Shown here in pieces: positions 7,291 to 13,627 of a DNA stretch of 15,383 nucleotides. The DNA is from Candidatus Saccharibacteria bacterium UBA3225 (GTDB taxonomy: Bacteria > Patescibacteriota > Saccharimonadia > Saccharimonadales > Saccharimonadaceae): contig DEVX01000061.1 in the NCBI GenBank assembly GCA_002363515.1, forward strand, positions 1 through 15,383. Direction: 5' to 3'. How positions within the stretch are numbered: the first letter of the stretch is position 1; every line of letters begins with the position of its first letter. A program made the position numbers and the translations under genes. The notes under the pieces are model-generated. The model was not told where the DNA came from, made no database searches, and saw nothing but the letters and a program-made list of their open reading frames with translations.

Positions 7291-7437
7291 AAGCTGGTAC
7301 GCTTCACGGGGTTCCACTGAAAAATGTGGAAAGTGTGGAGACTAGAAACAAAAATAAACAGCGGATTAAAACAAACCAATGTGCCCCTGGGTGGGCGCGT
7401 AACAGCGAAAAAGAACCGAAGCAATTCGGTTCTTTTT
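7291..7437 (+). ncRNA. Unassigned structured small RNA, about 147 nt
   Basis: This 147-nt stretch between obg and the next gene has its own promoter and a strong terminator. Its ends pair over a long distance: GCTG (7293-7296) with CAGC (7403-7406), TACGC (7298-7302) with GCGTA (7397-7401), TTCAC (7303-7307) with GTGGG (7391-7395, two G-U pairs), and GGGG (7308-7311) with CCCC (7384-7387). That makes about 18 bp with small bulges. Inside is a hairpin, TTCCAC (7312-7317) with GTGGAA (7326-7331), then about 50 nt of A-rich, apparently unpaired sequence. I do not see the conserved cores of tmRNA, RNase P, SRP RNA or T-box leaders. A closing helix around an open interior recalls 6S RNA, but the asymmetry fits poorly. 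It could also be a leader controlling the gene at 7486. Only structure and signals support it. Confidence 0.6.
7408..7437 (+). terminator. Intrinsic terminator of the RNA gene
   Basis: A perfect 13-bp stem, AAAAAGAACCGAA (7408-7420) with its complement ending in TTTTT (7425-7437), is closed by a GCAA tetraloop. The flanking A and T runs allow function in both directions. It separates the RNA gene from the promoter at 7474. Confidence 0.9.
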
Positions 7438-7473
7438 ACGACGAAGACAATCGTAGCTAACGGACACTTGTTA

Positions 7474-7479
7474 TATAAT
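7474..7479 (+). promoter_or_regulatory. Leaderless promoter of the two-TM protein
   Basis: A perfect TATAAT ends 6 nt before the ATG at 7486, so transcription would start at the start codon. No Shine-Dalgarno is present and no good -35 is seen. The block 7473-7488 equals 1385-1400. Confidence 0.6.
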
Positions 7480-7485
7480 TAGCTT

Positions 7486-8103
7486 ATGTATACCGAGCAA
7501 GATATTATTAAAAAAATCAGATCAAACCATCGGAGAGAAATCTTTTCGTATGCCTTAACGATGCTAATTATGCCGTCGATATTTTTACTCATATTTTGCG
7601 CCATACCGGGTGTAATGAAACAACTGACTATTGCCATTGTGCTACTAGCAATCGGCGTAATAGCAAGCTTCATCGTTGATTATTTTATTATTTGGAAACA
7701 TTTTATTGCTCCAGCTATAAACGATAATATTGTAATGAATGATCCAGTTTTCCGTGTTTTTAAGGACGTAAGGCAATTAACAGAAGTTATCAATGAAATC
7801 GCTAAAGACAAGGCGGTGTATGAACATGATGGATTTCGCTTCAACTACAAGTATATTGTCGACCTAGATAACCCCAATACTATCATGCGCCTCGAAGACA
7901 TCACGAATTCGTATGTAACGGGCGATGCGCATAATACGGACGGCAAAATGCTTGTCGTCGAGGATTGCTTCAATCGCACGAGCCATTTTAGTCTAAGTAG
8001 TGACAAAGAAGCCGCTATGCATGTTTGTCGGCTAATATACGAACAGAGTCCACGACTAAAAGATAAAAAACTGAAAGACGATTCCGTAGTAACGGAGCTT
8101 TAG
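7486..8103 (+). CDS. Hypothetical two-transmembrane protein
   Basis: A 205-residue protein I do not recognise. A basic N-terminus (KKIRSNHRR, 9-17) precedes two membrane helices at about 20-42 and 46-70; the positive-inside rule places both ends in the cytoplasm. The remaining 130 residues are soluble and mixed alpha/beta, with strand-rich pieces (FRFNYKYIVDL, TIMRLEDITNSYVTG, MLVVEDCFNRTSHFSL) and a final amphipathic helix (KEAAMHVCRLIYEQ). That pattern recalls small pleckstrin-homology-like or membrane-attached sensor domains, but no motif proves it. It is transcribed alone from a leaderless promoter, directly after the RNA gene, and converges on the TsaC gene with a 4-nt gap. It appears real: it is long, has a sensible topology and carries a clear promoter. 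Confidence 0.75.
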   Translation: MYTEQDIIKKIRSNHRREIFSYALTMLIMPSIFLLIFCAIPGVMKQLTIAIVLLAIGVIASFIVDYFIIWKHFIAPAINDNIVMNDPVFRVFKDVRQLTEVINEIAKDKAVYEHDGFRFNYKYIVDLDNPNTIMRLEDITNSYVTGDAHNTDGKMLVVEDCFNRTSHFSLSSDKEAAMHVCRLIYEQSPRLKDKKLKDDSVVTEL

Positions 8104-8107
8104 TATT

Positions 8108-8698
8108 CTAGGCGTAGCGTACGATTAATAGACCACCTTGGCGAATTGGCATCGGTTCGCTCTCTGTCCAGTCTATTACTGTGGGCGGGATATTACCGTC
8201 CGACTCGCCTTCGACGATGCAGTCGACCTTTGGAAATACTTCGGCAACATGTTTGCCGCTACGGCAAGGTGCCTCGCCGTGAGGAGTTGCGCCTATGGTT
8301 AGCAGCGGTCCAGTCGCACGTATAAGCTCTAGTAGGTATTTGTGTTCAGGGATTCTAACTCCGACTGTTTCGAAATGGTCAAAATAAGGATGCTTTAGTG
8401 TGCGATGCTTCGGTAGGATTAAGGTAAGTTCACCAGGAAAGTAATGTCGCGCCATATTGAGTGTTTTGCGGTTTATAGACGCATATTTCTTGATATCGTC
8501 CACATCGGCAACTAGTAATGTTAGAATTTTTGCACTATCAATTTGGCGATTTTTAATGTCTAATAGTTTACGAATAGCTACTGTATTGTCTAATTTGGCG
8601 GTTAAGCCATAGAAGTTTTCGGTTGGAACAGCCAAAACATCACCCCTGTTTAGGGCCTTTTTGGCATCCTCTATTCTTTTTTGCGAAACATACCTCAT
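8108..8698 (-). CDS. tsaC: TsaC/YrdC-family threonylcarbamoyl-AMP synthase (divergent)
   Basis: A 196-residue YrdC-fold protein predicted to make threonylcarbamoyl-AMP from Thr, bicarbonate and ATP for t6A37 modification of ANN-reading tRNAs. Family motifs are VLAVPTENFYGLTAKLDN (21-38), LLDIKNRQ (45-52, in place of KxR), HYFPGELTLILP (85-96), VGVRIPEHKYLLELI (112-126) and PTVIDW (172-177). The usual SANxSG near the active site is replaced by IGATPHGE (135-142), so activity should not be assumed. I place the start at 8698 (MRYVSQKR) rather than the ATG at 8719, because 8719 lies upstream of the expected transcription start. It could be a YrdC paralogue with another role. Confidence 0.82.
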   Translation of the reverse strand: MRYVSQKRIEDAKKALNRGDVLAVPTENFYGLTAKLDNTVAIRKLLDIKNRQIDSAKILTLLVADVDDIKKYASINRKTLNMARHYFPGELTLILPKHRTLKHPYFDHFETVGVRIPEHKYLLELIRATGPLLTIGATPHGEAPCRSGKHVAEVFPKVDCIVEGESDGNIPPTVIDWTESEPMPIRQGGLLIVRYA

Positions 8699-8707
8699 AA
8701 CCACTCC

Positions 8708-8736
8708 ATTATAGCACAAAAACGCAAAAAAGTCAA
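8708..8736 (-). promoter_or_regulatory. Consensus sigma70-type promoter of tsaC
   Basis: The minus strand reads TTGACT (8736-8731), 17 bp, then TATAAT (8713-8708): the best complete promoter in the window. Transcription should start near 8701, 2-3 nt before the ATG at 8698. This makes the mRNA practically leaderless and excludes the in-frame ATG at 8719. Confidence 0.88.
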
Positions 8737-8757
8737 GATAAGATCACTACTGAAGCT

Positions 8758-8767
8758 ATGCTAAAAT
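8758..8767 (+). promoter_or_regulatory. Extended -10 promoter of gpmI
   Basis: ATGCTAAAAT is an extended -10 whose first three bases form an in-frame ATG, so that ATG cannot be the start if this is the promoter. Transcription near 8774 leaves about 23 nt with AAGGAA (8789-8794) before the ATG at 8797. A second TGCTAAAA (8781-8788) lies 22 bp downstream and could give a leaderless alternative. Confidence 0.55.
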
Positions 8768-8796
8768 TAAGAAAAGCTAATGCTAAAAAAGGAAAT

Positions 8797-10374
8797 ATGA
8801 GCAAGTTGAATTATAAAGGCCCAGTAGTACTGGTCGTTATGGATGGCGTGGGTCTATCCGACAATGAAAAGTATAACGCCGTAAAGCAGGCACATCTTGA
8901 AACATTACATTCGTTAATGGAGAAATATCCAACCGCCAAGCTAGGCGCCGCGGGCGAATACGTTGGAATACCAAGGGGCGACATGGGCAACTCTGAAGTC
9001 GGACATAATGCAATGGGCGCTGGCGAAATCGTCTTGCAACGTTCGGCTGCTGTTGAAAATGATGTCAATACGGGTGAAATATTTAATACAAAAACTTGGC
9101 TCGATATAGTCGAGCGGATTCATCAAAACAATTCAACTTTGCATTTTATGGGGATTTTTAGCGACGGTAACGTCCATTCAAATATCTCCCATCTTGAAAA
9201 AATGATGGCGCAAGCGCAAAAGGACGGCATTGAGCACATTCGCGTGCACACTTTGATTGACGGCCGCGACGTGCCGCCGCACAGTGAGCCAAAATACATT
9301 CAGCGTCTCGAAAAGTTCGTCCACGAGCTGGGCGACCCAGATTACAAGATTGCCTCTGGCGGTGGCCGTATGGTAATTACCTGCGATCGTTATGAAAATG
9401 ACTGGGGCATGGTCGAGAAGGGGTGGCATACGCACGTGCTTGGCGAAGGGCGCCAGTTCGCAAGCGCCACTGAGGCCATTGAAACTTTCCGCAAGGAGAC
9501 AAAAGACCTGCAGGATCAATATATGCCCGCTTTTGTGATTGCTAAGAATGGTGAACCGATTGGCAAAATCCAAGACGGCGATGCGGTAATCTATATCGAT
9601 TTTCGTGCTGACCGCGCTATTGAAATGGCCCAGGCCTTCACTTATAATGATTTTCCGCATTTTGATCGCATTAAGCGTCCAGACGTATATTTTGCCGGCA
9701 TGACCGAGTACAACGAAGACTTGCATGTACCAGAGCATGTCTTGGTGAGCTCGCCAGTCTTTAAACATACGCTCACGAAGCATCTTGCTAGCCGAGGGAA
9801 GAAGCAGTATGCCGTCTCAGAAACTGTCAAATTTGGACATATTACCTATTACTTCAATGGCAATAGCTACGAGGTCCCAGAAGGAGAAGTCGAGGAAGAA
9901 GTTCCATCCTACCTAGAGCCTTTTGATACGCGCCCTTGGATGAAGTCGGCCGAAATCACCGACAAACTACTGGCGGCCATTGAATCACAAAAATATGATT
10001 TCTTGCGCATCAACTATCCAGGTGGCGATATGGTTGGTCACTTTGCCGACATGGAGGCAACTATTACAGCCATGGAGGCAATCGACATCTCGTTAAAGCG
10101 CATAGTTGACGCCGTTAATAAACTCGGAGGCATTACGGTAATTACCGCCGATCACGGCAACGCCGAAGAGCTTGCGGATACTGACGGCACGCCCAAGACG
10201 TCACACACAACCAATCGCGTACCATGTATATTTGTTGACGAGACTGATAATGCTAGTAAGTATCGGCTCAGCAAGGGTGACCGCGGTCTTGCCAACCTTG
10301 CCTCGACAATCGCGATGCTTTTAGGCGAAGAGCCAGACGAAGCTTGGTTGCCGAGCATTATTGAAGAAGCATAG
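8797..10374 (+). CDS. gpmI: 2,3-bisphosphoglycerate-independent phosphoglycerate mutase
   Basis: A 525-residue iPGM of the alkaline phosphatase superfamily, interconverting 3- and 2-phosphoglycerate with two Mn2+ ions; length is normal. Metal and catalytic sites are visible: D16 in VVMDGVG, nucleophile S66 in GNSEVGH, H127 in DGNVHS, R157/D158 in DGRDVPP, R191 and R198 in GGRMVITCDRYENDW, R270/R273 in DFRADRA, K345 in SETVKFGHITYYFNG, D411/H415 in GGDMVGHFAD, D452/H453 in TADHGNAE and H470 in SHTTNRVP. The usual NPDMVGHTG is replaced by PGGDMVGHFAD, but the metal ligands are kept. I chose the ATG at 8797 because the next upstream ATG (8758) lies within the -10 box and AAGGAA precedes 8797. 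It is monocistronic or read through into the GalU-like gene. Confidence 0.95.
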   Translation: MSKLNYKGPVVLVVMDGVGLSDNEKYNAVKQAHLETLHSLMEKYPTAKLGAAGEYVGIPRGDMGNSEVGHNAMGAGEIVLQRSAAVENDVNTGEIFNTKTWLDIVERIHQNNSTLHFMGIFSDGNVHSNISHLEKMMAQAQKDGIEHIRVHTLIDGRDVPPHSEPKYIQRLEKFVHELGDPDYKIASGGGRMVITCDRYENDWGMVEKGWHTHVLGEGRQFASATEAIETFRKETKDLQDQYMPAFVIAKNGEPIGKIQDGDAVIYIDFRADRAIEMAQAFTYNDFPHFDRIKRPDVYFAGMTEYNEDLHVPEHVLVSSPVFKHTLTKHLASRGKKQYAVSETVKFGHITYYFNGNSYEVPEGEVEEEVPSYLEPFDTRPWMKSAEITDKLLAAIESQKYDFLRINYPGGDMVGHFADMEATITAMEAIDISLKRIVDAVNKLGGITVITADHGNAEELADTDGTPKTSHTTNRVPCIFVDETDNASKYRLSKGDRGLANLASTIAMLLGEEPDEAWLPSIIEEA

Positions 10375-10379
10375 ATAAA

Positions 10380-10389
10380 ATGCTAAAAT
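10380..10389 (+). promoter_or_regulatory. Extended -10 promoter of the GalU-like gene
   Basis: ATGCTAAAAT begins 5 nt after the gpmI stop. Transcription near 10396 leaves a leader of about 23 nt with the Shine-Dalgarno GGAG (10405-10408) 10 nt before the ATG. An additional TAAAAT (10377-10382) overlaps the upstream edge. Confidence 0.6.
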
Positions 10390-10418
10390 AACACATATTG
10401 TAACGGAGAAAAAACCTC

Positions 10419-11255
10419 ATGCAGATCAATAAAGCAATCATTCCTGTGGCCGGTTGGGGTACGCGTCGTTTGCCAATCACGAAAGTTATCGAAAAGGCTA
10501 TGCTTCCAATTGGAAATCGTCCGCTTGCTGATTATGTCGTAGAAGATTGCGCCAAGGCTGGAATCAAAGAGGCTTATATCGTGATTGACGAGAAGCCTTT
10601 CTCGCAAATAAAAGCCTATTATGAAGAAAACGCTGCATTGAATAACTATCTTGTTGCGCGCGGTAAGGAAGATAAGCTATCGCTAACTGACACTAATCGC
10701 GACGGTCTAACTTTACATTTCTTCGCGCAAAAAGATGTAGATAAACGCTATGGCAATGCTGAGCCAGTTGCGCAAGTAGTTGAAGAATTTGGCATCGAAG
10801 AGCCATGCATGGTGCTAATGGGAGACGACTTCGTGTACAACAAAGACGGCTCTTCCGATTTAGCGCGTCTAGCAGATTATATTAAAGATGATAGCGATTC
10901 CGCTATGCTCGCATCGGAAGTTTCGATGGATACTATCGAGCGTTACGGTGTTCTAAAAGTCGAAAAAGGTCTCTTGACCGGAATTTATGAAAAGCCAAAG
11001 CGCGAGGATGCGCCTAGCAATATGATTAGTATTAGTAAATTCATTATGTCTACCGAACTTTTGCAGCGCGTCGTAAAGTATTGTAAGGATAATGACTTTG
11101 GCCCCAAAGACCAAGAATACCTTATTACCGACCCAATTATTAAGCACATTAAAGCTGGCGGCAAAATCCATGTTGTACCGATTAAGGGCGAATATCTTGA
11201 CGGTGGCTCTATGGAGGGGTGGCTACACGCTAATAATGTAATTTGCGGGAGATAA
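10419..11255 (+). CDS. galU: GalU-like UTP-glucose-1-phosphate uridylyltransferase
   Basis: A 278-residue GT-A-fold nucleotidyltransferase, predicted to activate a sugar 1-phosphate with UTP for glycan synthesis. The nucleotide-binding signature is AIIPVAGWGTRRLPITK (6-22), then KAMLPIGNRPLADYVVEDC. The metal-binding region is VLMGDDFVY (132-140), the sugar-phosphate site is YEKPKREDAPSN (190-201), and the C-terminal block is GEYLDGGSMEGWLHA. The order and spacing fit GalU, but motifs differ: GWGTRR for GLGTRF, RYGNAEPV where GalU has a GLGHA-type loop, and DGG for DCG. Substrate choice is therefore uncertain; it could be another UDP- or dTDP-sugar pyrophosphorylase. It is followed after 3 nt by the YggU gene. 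Confidence 0.78.
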   Translation: MQINKAIIPVAGWGTRRLPITKVIEKAMLPIGNRPLADYVVEDCAKAGIKEAYIVIDEKPFSQIKAYYEENAALNNYLVARGKEDKLSLTDTNRDGLTLHFFAQKDVDKRYGNAEPVAQVVEEFGIEEPCMVLMGDDFVYNKDGSSDLARLADYIKDDSDSAMLASEVSMDTIERYGVLKVEKGLLTGIYEKPKREDAPSNMISISKFIMSTELLQRVVKYCKDNDFGPKDQEYLITDPIIKHIKAGGKIHVVPIKGEYLDGGSMEGWLHANNVICGR

Positions 11256-11258
11256 TTA

Positions 11259-11477
11259 ATGCGAATCTCCGTGCGTGTCAAACCTGGCACAAAGGGAATA
11301 ACGCGTCTCGAAAAGCAGGAAGACGGCAGCTATGTCGCCTTTTTGCATGCCCGCGCGCACGACGGCGAAGCAAATAAAGCTCTGTTCGAATTGATATCTG
11401 ACGAGTTTCGTGTCGCTAAGACGCAAATATCGATTGTCTCCGGCGCAAAATCGCGCCAAAAAATTATAGAATTTTAG
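11259..11477 (+). CDS. YggU/DUF167 family protein
   Basis: A 72-residue protein matching the small YggU (DUF167) family, which is widespread and has no settled function. Typical elements are VRVKPGTKGITRLEK near the N-terminus, ARAHDGEANKALFELISDEF in the middle (the family has dGxANxaL) and [14 protein letters not shown] at the end. Size is slightly below the usual 80-100 residues. It starts 3 nt after the GalU-like stop with no clear Shine-Dalgarno, so it is probably translated by coupling. Its last 14 nt overlap the end of rarA on the opposite strand, with no terminator between. Confidence 0.85.
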   Translation: MRISVRVKPGTKGITRLEKQEDGSYVAFLHARAHDGEANKALFELISDEFRVAKTQISIVSGAKSRQKIIEF

Positions 11478-12663
11478 CGTCTTTTATTTCATCGGGAAGA
11501 TAATTCTTGTCTAGCTTAAAGCCGGCTTCCCATTTTTGTCCCTTACCAAAGCCAAGATCTTTCATCAGCTTGGTTGGGGCATTGCGAAGCCAAATTGGCA
11601 CGGGTAGATTCGGCGATTTGCGCGCTAAATCTTGCGCAGCATACCAAGCATCTGTAGTTTGACGAGATTTCTTTGATTTCGCCAAGGCGGTTACGACGTG
11701 CGCTAAAATCAGGCCACTCTCTGGCATACCGATTCGCTCTACCGCCATAAAAGCATTCAATGCTAAACCGAGCGCACCGTTGCCGGCAAGGCCGATATCC
11801 TCTGAGGCAAATATTACCATTCGACGTGCAATAAATTTCGGATCTTCGCCAGCTTGAACCATACGAGCGAGGTAATAGAGCGCCGCATCCGCATCGCCAC
11901 CGCGCATAGATTTTATGAATGCCGAGATTGTGTCGTAATGCATGTCGCCTTTCTTATCGTATCCAGGCACTTTGCGACCCGCTGCCTCCTTGACTTCCTC
12001 GATACCAATCTTGTCCGAAAGGCTTAGAGCTAACTCTAAATCTCCAAGAGCGCTCCTTGCATCACCACCAGATAACTCCGCCAGGTAATCAATTGCGTCC
12101 TTCGAAACGCGTTTAGTCGCCTTTTCTGCTTTGATTGCGCGCTTTAATACTTCGACGATGTCTTTCTTGGATAAATGTCTAACAATCACAACGCGACTAC
12201 GTGAGAGCAGGGGAGATATTACTTCAAAGCTAGGATTCTCAGTTGTGGCCCCAATCAGTGTGATCAGTCCACTCTCGACATGGGGTAGAAAGGCATCCTG
12301 CTGAGCTTTGTTAAAACGATGAATTTCATCCACGAACAATACGGTGCGTGTCTTTAGGTTCCAATTTTGTTTGGCGCGTTCAACTACCTTCTCGACATCC
12401 TTCTTGCCAGCCGTGACGGCTGAGATTTCGATGAAATCTGCCTTAAATTCTTTTGCAATAATGCGTGATAAGGTAGTTTTGCCTGTACCGGGCGGACCCC
12501 AGAAGATAATATTGACTGGCTCCTGTTTTCGTACGATTTCCGTCAAAATCTTGCCTTCGCCAATTATTTCATCTTGGCCAAGTACATCTTCAAGTTTTTG
12601 CGGTCGCATTCGCTCGGCTAGTGGCCTACGTGTGTCGCTCTCGTTCAAATTTTCTTTTGGCAT
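11464..12663 (-). CDS. rarA: Replication-associated recombination ATPase RarA (MgsA)
   Basis: A 399-residue AAA+ clamp-loader-like ATPase that acts at stalled or damaged replication forks. It shows [17 protein letters not shown] (14-30), Walker [10 protein letters not shown] (56-64), Walker [11 protein letters not shown] (108-117), sensor 1 GATTEN (138-143), arginine finger SRSR (154-157) and sensor 2 [12 protein letters not shown]. The C-terminal oligomerisation part has [34 protein letters not shown] and the family ending [10 protein letters not shown]. It is somewhat shorter than the usual 420-450 residues. The gene starts inside the 3' end of the Nudix gene (38-nt overlap) without its own Shine-Dalgarno at normal distance, so coupled translation is likely. 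It is the last gene of a three-gene operon. Confidence 0.96.
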   Translation of the reverse strand: MPKENLNESDTRRPLAERMRPQKLEDVLGQDEIIGEGKILTEIVRKQEPVNIIFWGPPGTGKTTLSRIIAKEFKADFIEISAVTAGKKDVEKVVERAKQNWNLKTRTVLFVDEIHRFNKAQQDAFLPHVESGLITLIGATTENPSFEVISPLLSRSRVVIVRHLSKKDIVEVLKRAIKAEKATKRVSKDAIDYLAELSGGDARSALGDLELALSLSDKIGIEEVKEAAGRKVPGYDKKGDMHYDTISAFIKSMRGGDADAALYYLARMVQAGEDPKFIARRMVIFASEDIGLAGNGALGLALNAFMAVERIGMPESGLILAHVVTALAKSKKSRQTTDAWYAAQDLARKSPNLPVPIWLRNAPTKLMKDLGFGKGQKWEAGFKLDKNYLPDEIKDAKIL

Positions 12664-13627
12664 ATTTTAGTGTGTCGATTTCCCTTCTTGTAAAGAAGTA
12701 TGCGCCATAAAAGCCAATTTTATCAAGCTTAACCGACTCTAGGGCTCGAATCGCCTCGTCGAAAGAATCAAACCATTCCAACGTATCGCCATCTTCTATC
12801 TCGTCTGCCATCGGTTGCTTTCCTATAAACTTATCTGTTTTACAGGTGAATAGAAATGCCTTACCAATCATTCGCCATTGGCTACGGACATTAATCTCCA
12901 CTCCGAGCGGCTCGATGTCTTTAATCTTATAGCCGGTTTCTTCCAACAGCTCGCGTTCGAGACATTGGTAAACCAGCTCATCTTTTTCGCGTCCGCCGCC
13001 AGGCAACTTATACCAACCTTTATTAACGGAGTGAATTAGTGCTATTTGTCCCTTTTCGTTCGTCAATATAGCGCGCGCGCCCTCTTTCTCTTCAAAAGTA
13101 GAGGGGTCTTCGCCGGTGTTATCTTGGCCAACGTTCTCGTCGGTAATCCGTGATATGCATTCTTCTGGTAGTCTTTTTACCCAAAAATCCGTAAACACAT
13201 CTTTCTCATTGAAATGGAACCACGCCTCTACCTTATTTCCGCGTAACACTTCTGGCAACCAATGCGTATCATCAATCCACATTCGATCATATGGTAAGTC
13301 GGAGATATTAAACCACTGTGGCTTTATTTCATCTGTTTCGATTGGCTTGCCGGACCATTTCGTGCCGATAAAAATATGCATCATGTGGCTTTCGGGTGTG
13401 CCTTTGTAATACAGATTGTCAAAAACAATGTCGGCCATGTGCTCCATCTCGGATACATTAACGCCAATCTCTTCGAATGTTTCGCGCACCGCTGCAGCTT
13501 CTACGCTTTCTCCCTCTTCGACTTTGCCGCCAATGCCGTTAATTTTTCCTAGGCCAAATCCACGTTTTTTAAGCCCCAAGAGGAGCTTTCCGTCTTTTTT
13601 GAGAAGCATGAGAGTTGTATGACGCAT
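12626..13627 (-). CDS. Double Nudix hydrolase, MTH1-like plus second Nudix domain
   Basis: A 333-residue fusion of two Nudix domains. Domain 1 (1-155) resembles human MTH1/NUDT1 strongly: LLLGLKKRGFGLGKINGIGG, a complete Nudix box (G34, E40, R48-E49, E52-E53, G55) and DEIKPQWF followed by MWIDD. N30, W117, D119 and D120 match in type the MTH1 residues that recognise oxidised purines. Domain 2 (about 180-315) has WYKLPGGG and a second complete box (G211, E217, R225-E226, E229-E230, G232), with the sequence LERELLEETGY. The linker (155-180) is acidic. Domain 1 likely removes 8-oxo-dGTP or related nucleotides; the substrate of domain 2 is unknown. The ATG directly follows the upstream TAA, and the 3' end overlaps rarA by 38 nt. 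Confidence 0.9.
   Translation of the reverse strand: MRHTTLMLLKKDGKLLLGLKKRGFGLGKINGIGGKVEEGESVEAAAVRETFEEIGVNVSEMEHMADIVFDNLYYKGTPESHMMHIFIGTKWSGKPIETDEIKPQWFNISDLPYDRMWIDDTHWLPEVLRGNKVEAWFHFNEKDVFTDFWVKRLPEECISRITDENVGQDNTGEDPSTFEEKEGARAILTNEKGQIALIHSVNKGWYKLPGGGREKDELVYQCLERELLEETGYKIKDIEPLGVEINVRSQWRMIGKAFLFTCKTDKFIGKQPMADEIEDGDTLEWFDSFDEAIRALESVKLDKIGFYGAYFFTRREIDTLKYAKRKFERERHT

Noticed and set aside
7291..7437. RNA gene as tmRNA, RNase P RNA, SRP RNA or T-box
   Set aside because: There is no tRNA-like ends or tag frame, no P4-type core, no GGAAGGAAGCAGC-type SRP loop, and GGGTGGGCGCG only partly resembles the T-box GGGTGGNACCGCG. Length and terminator arrangement also do not fit.
8699..8719. 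ATG at 8719 as tsaC start
   Set aside because: It lies within the promoter region of a consensus TTGACT-17-TATAAT promoter, upstream of the expected transcription start.
8758..8796. ATG at 8758 as gpmI start
   Set aside because: It is part of the extended -10 box and the transcript would begin after it. The ATG at 8797 has AAGGAA upstream and begins at the conserved N-terminus.
9178..9783. Open frame of 201 codons antisense to gpmI
   Set aside because: It lies wholly within a conserved iPGM gene with all active-site motifs, and its own translation resembles nothing.
12664..12669. TAAAAT directly before the rarA ATG as a promoter
   Set aside because: It touches the start codon, so transcription would start inside the gene. 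Coupling to the overlapping Nudix gene explains expression better.
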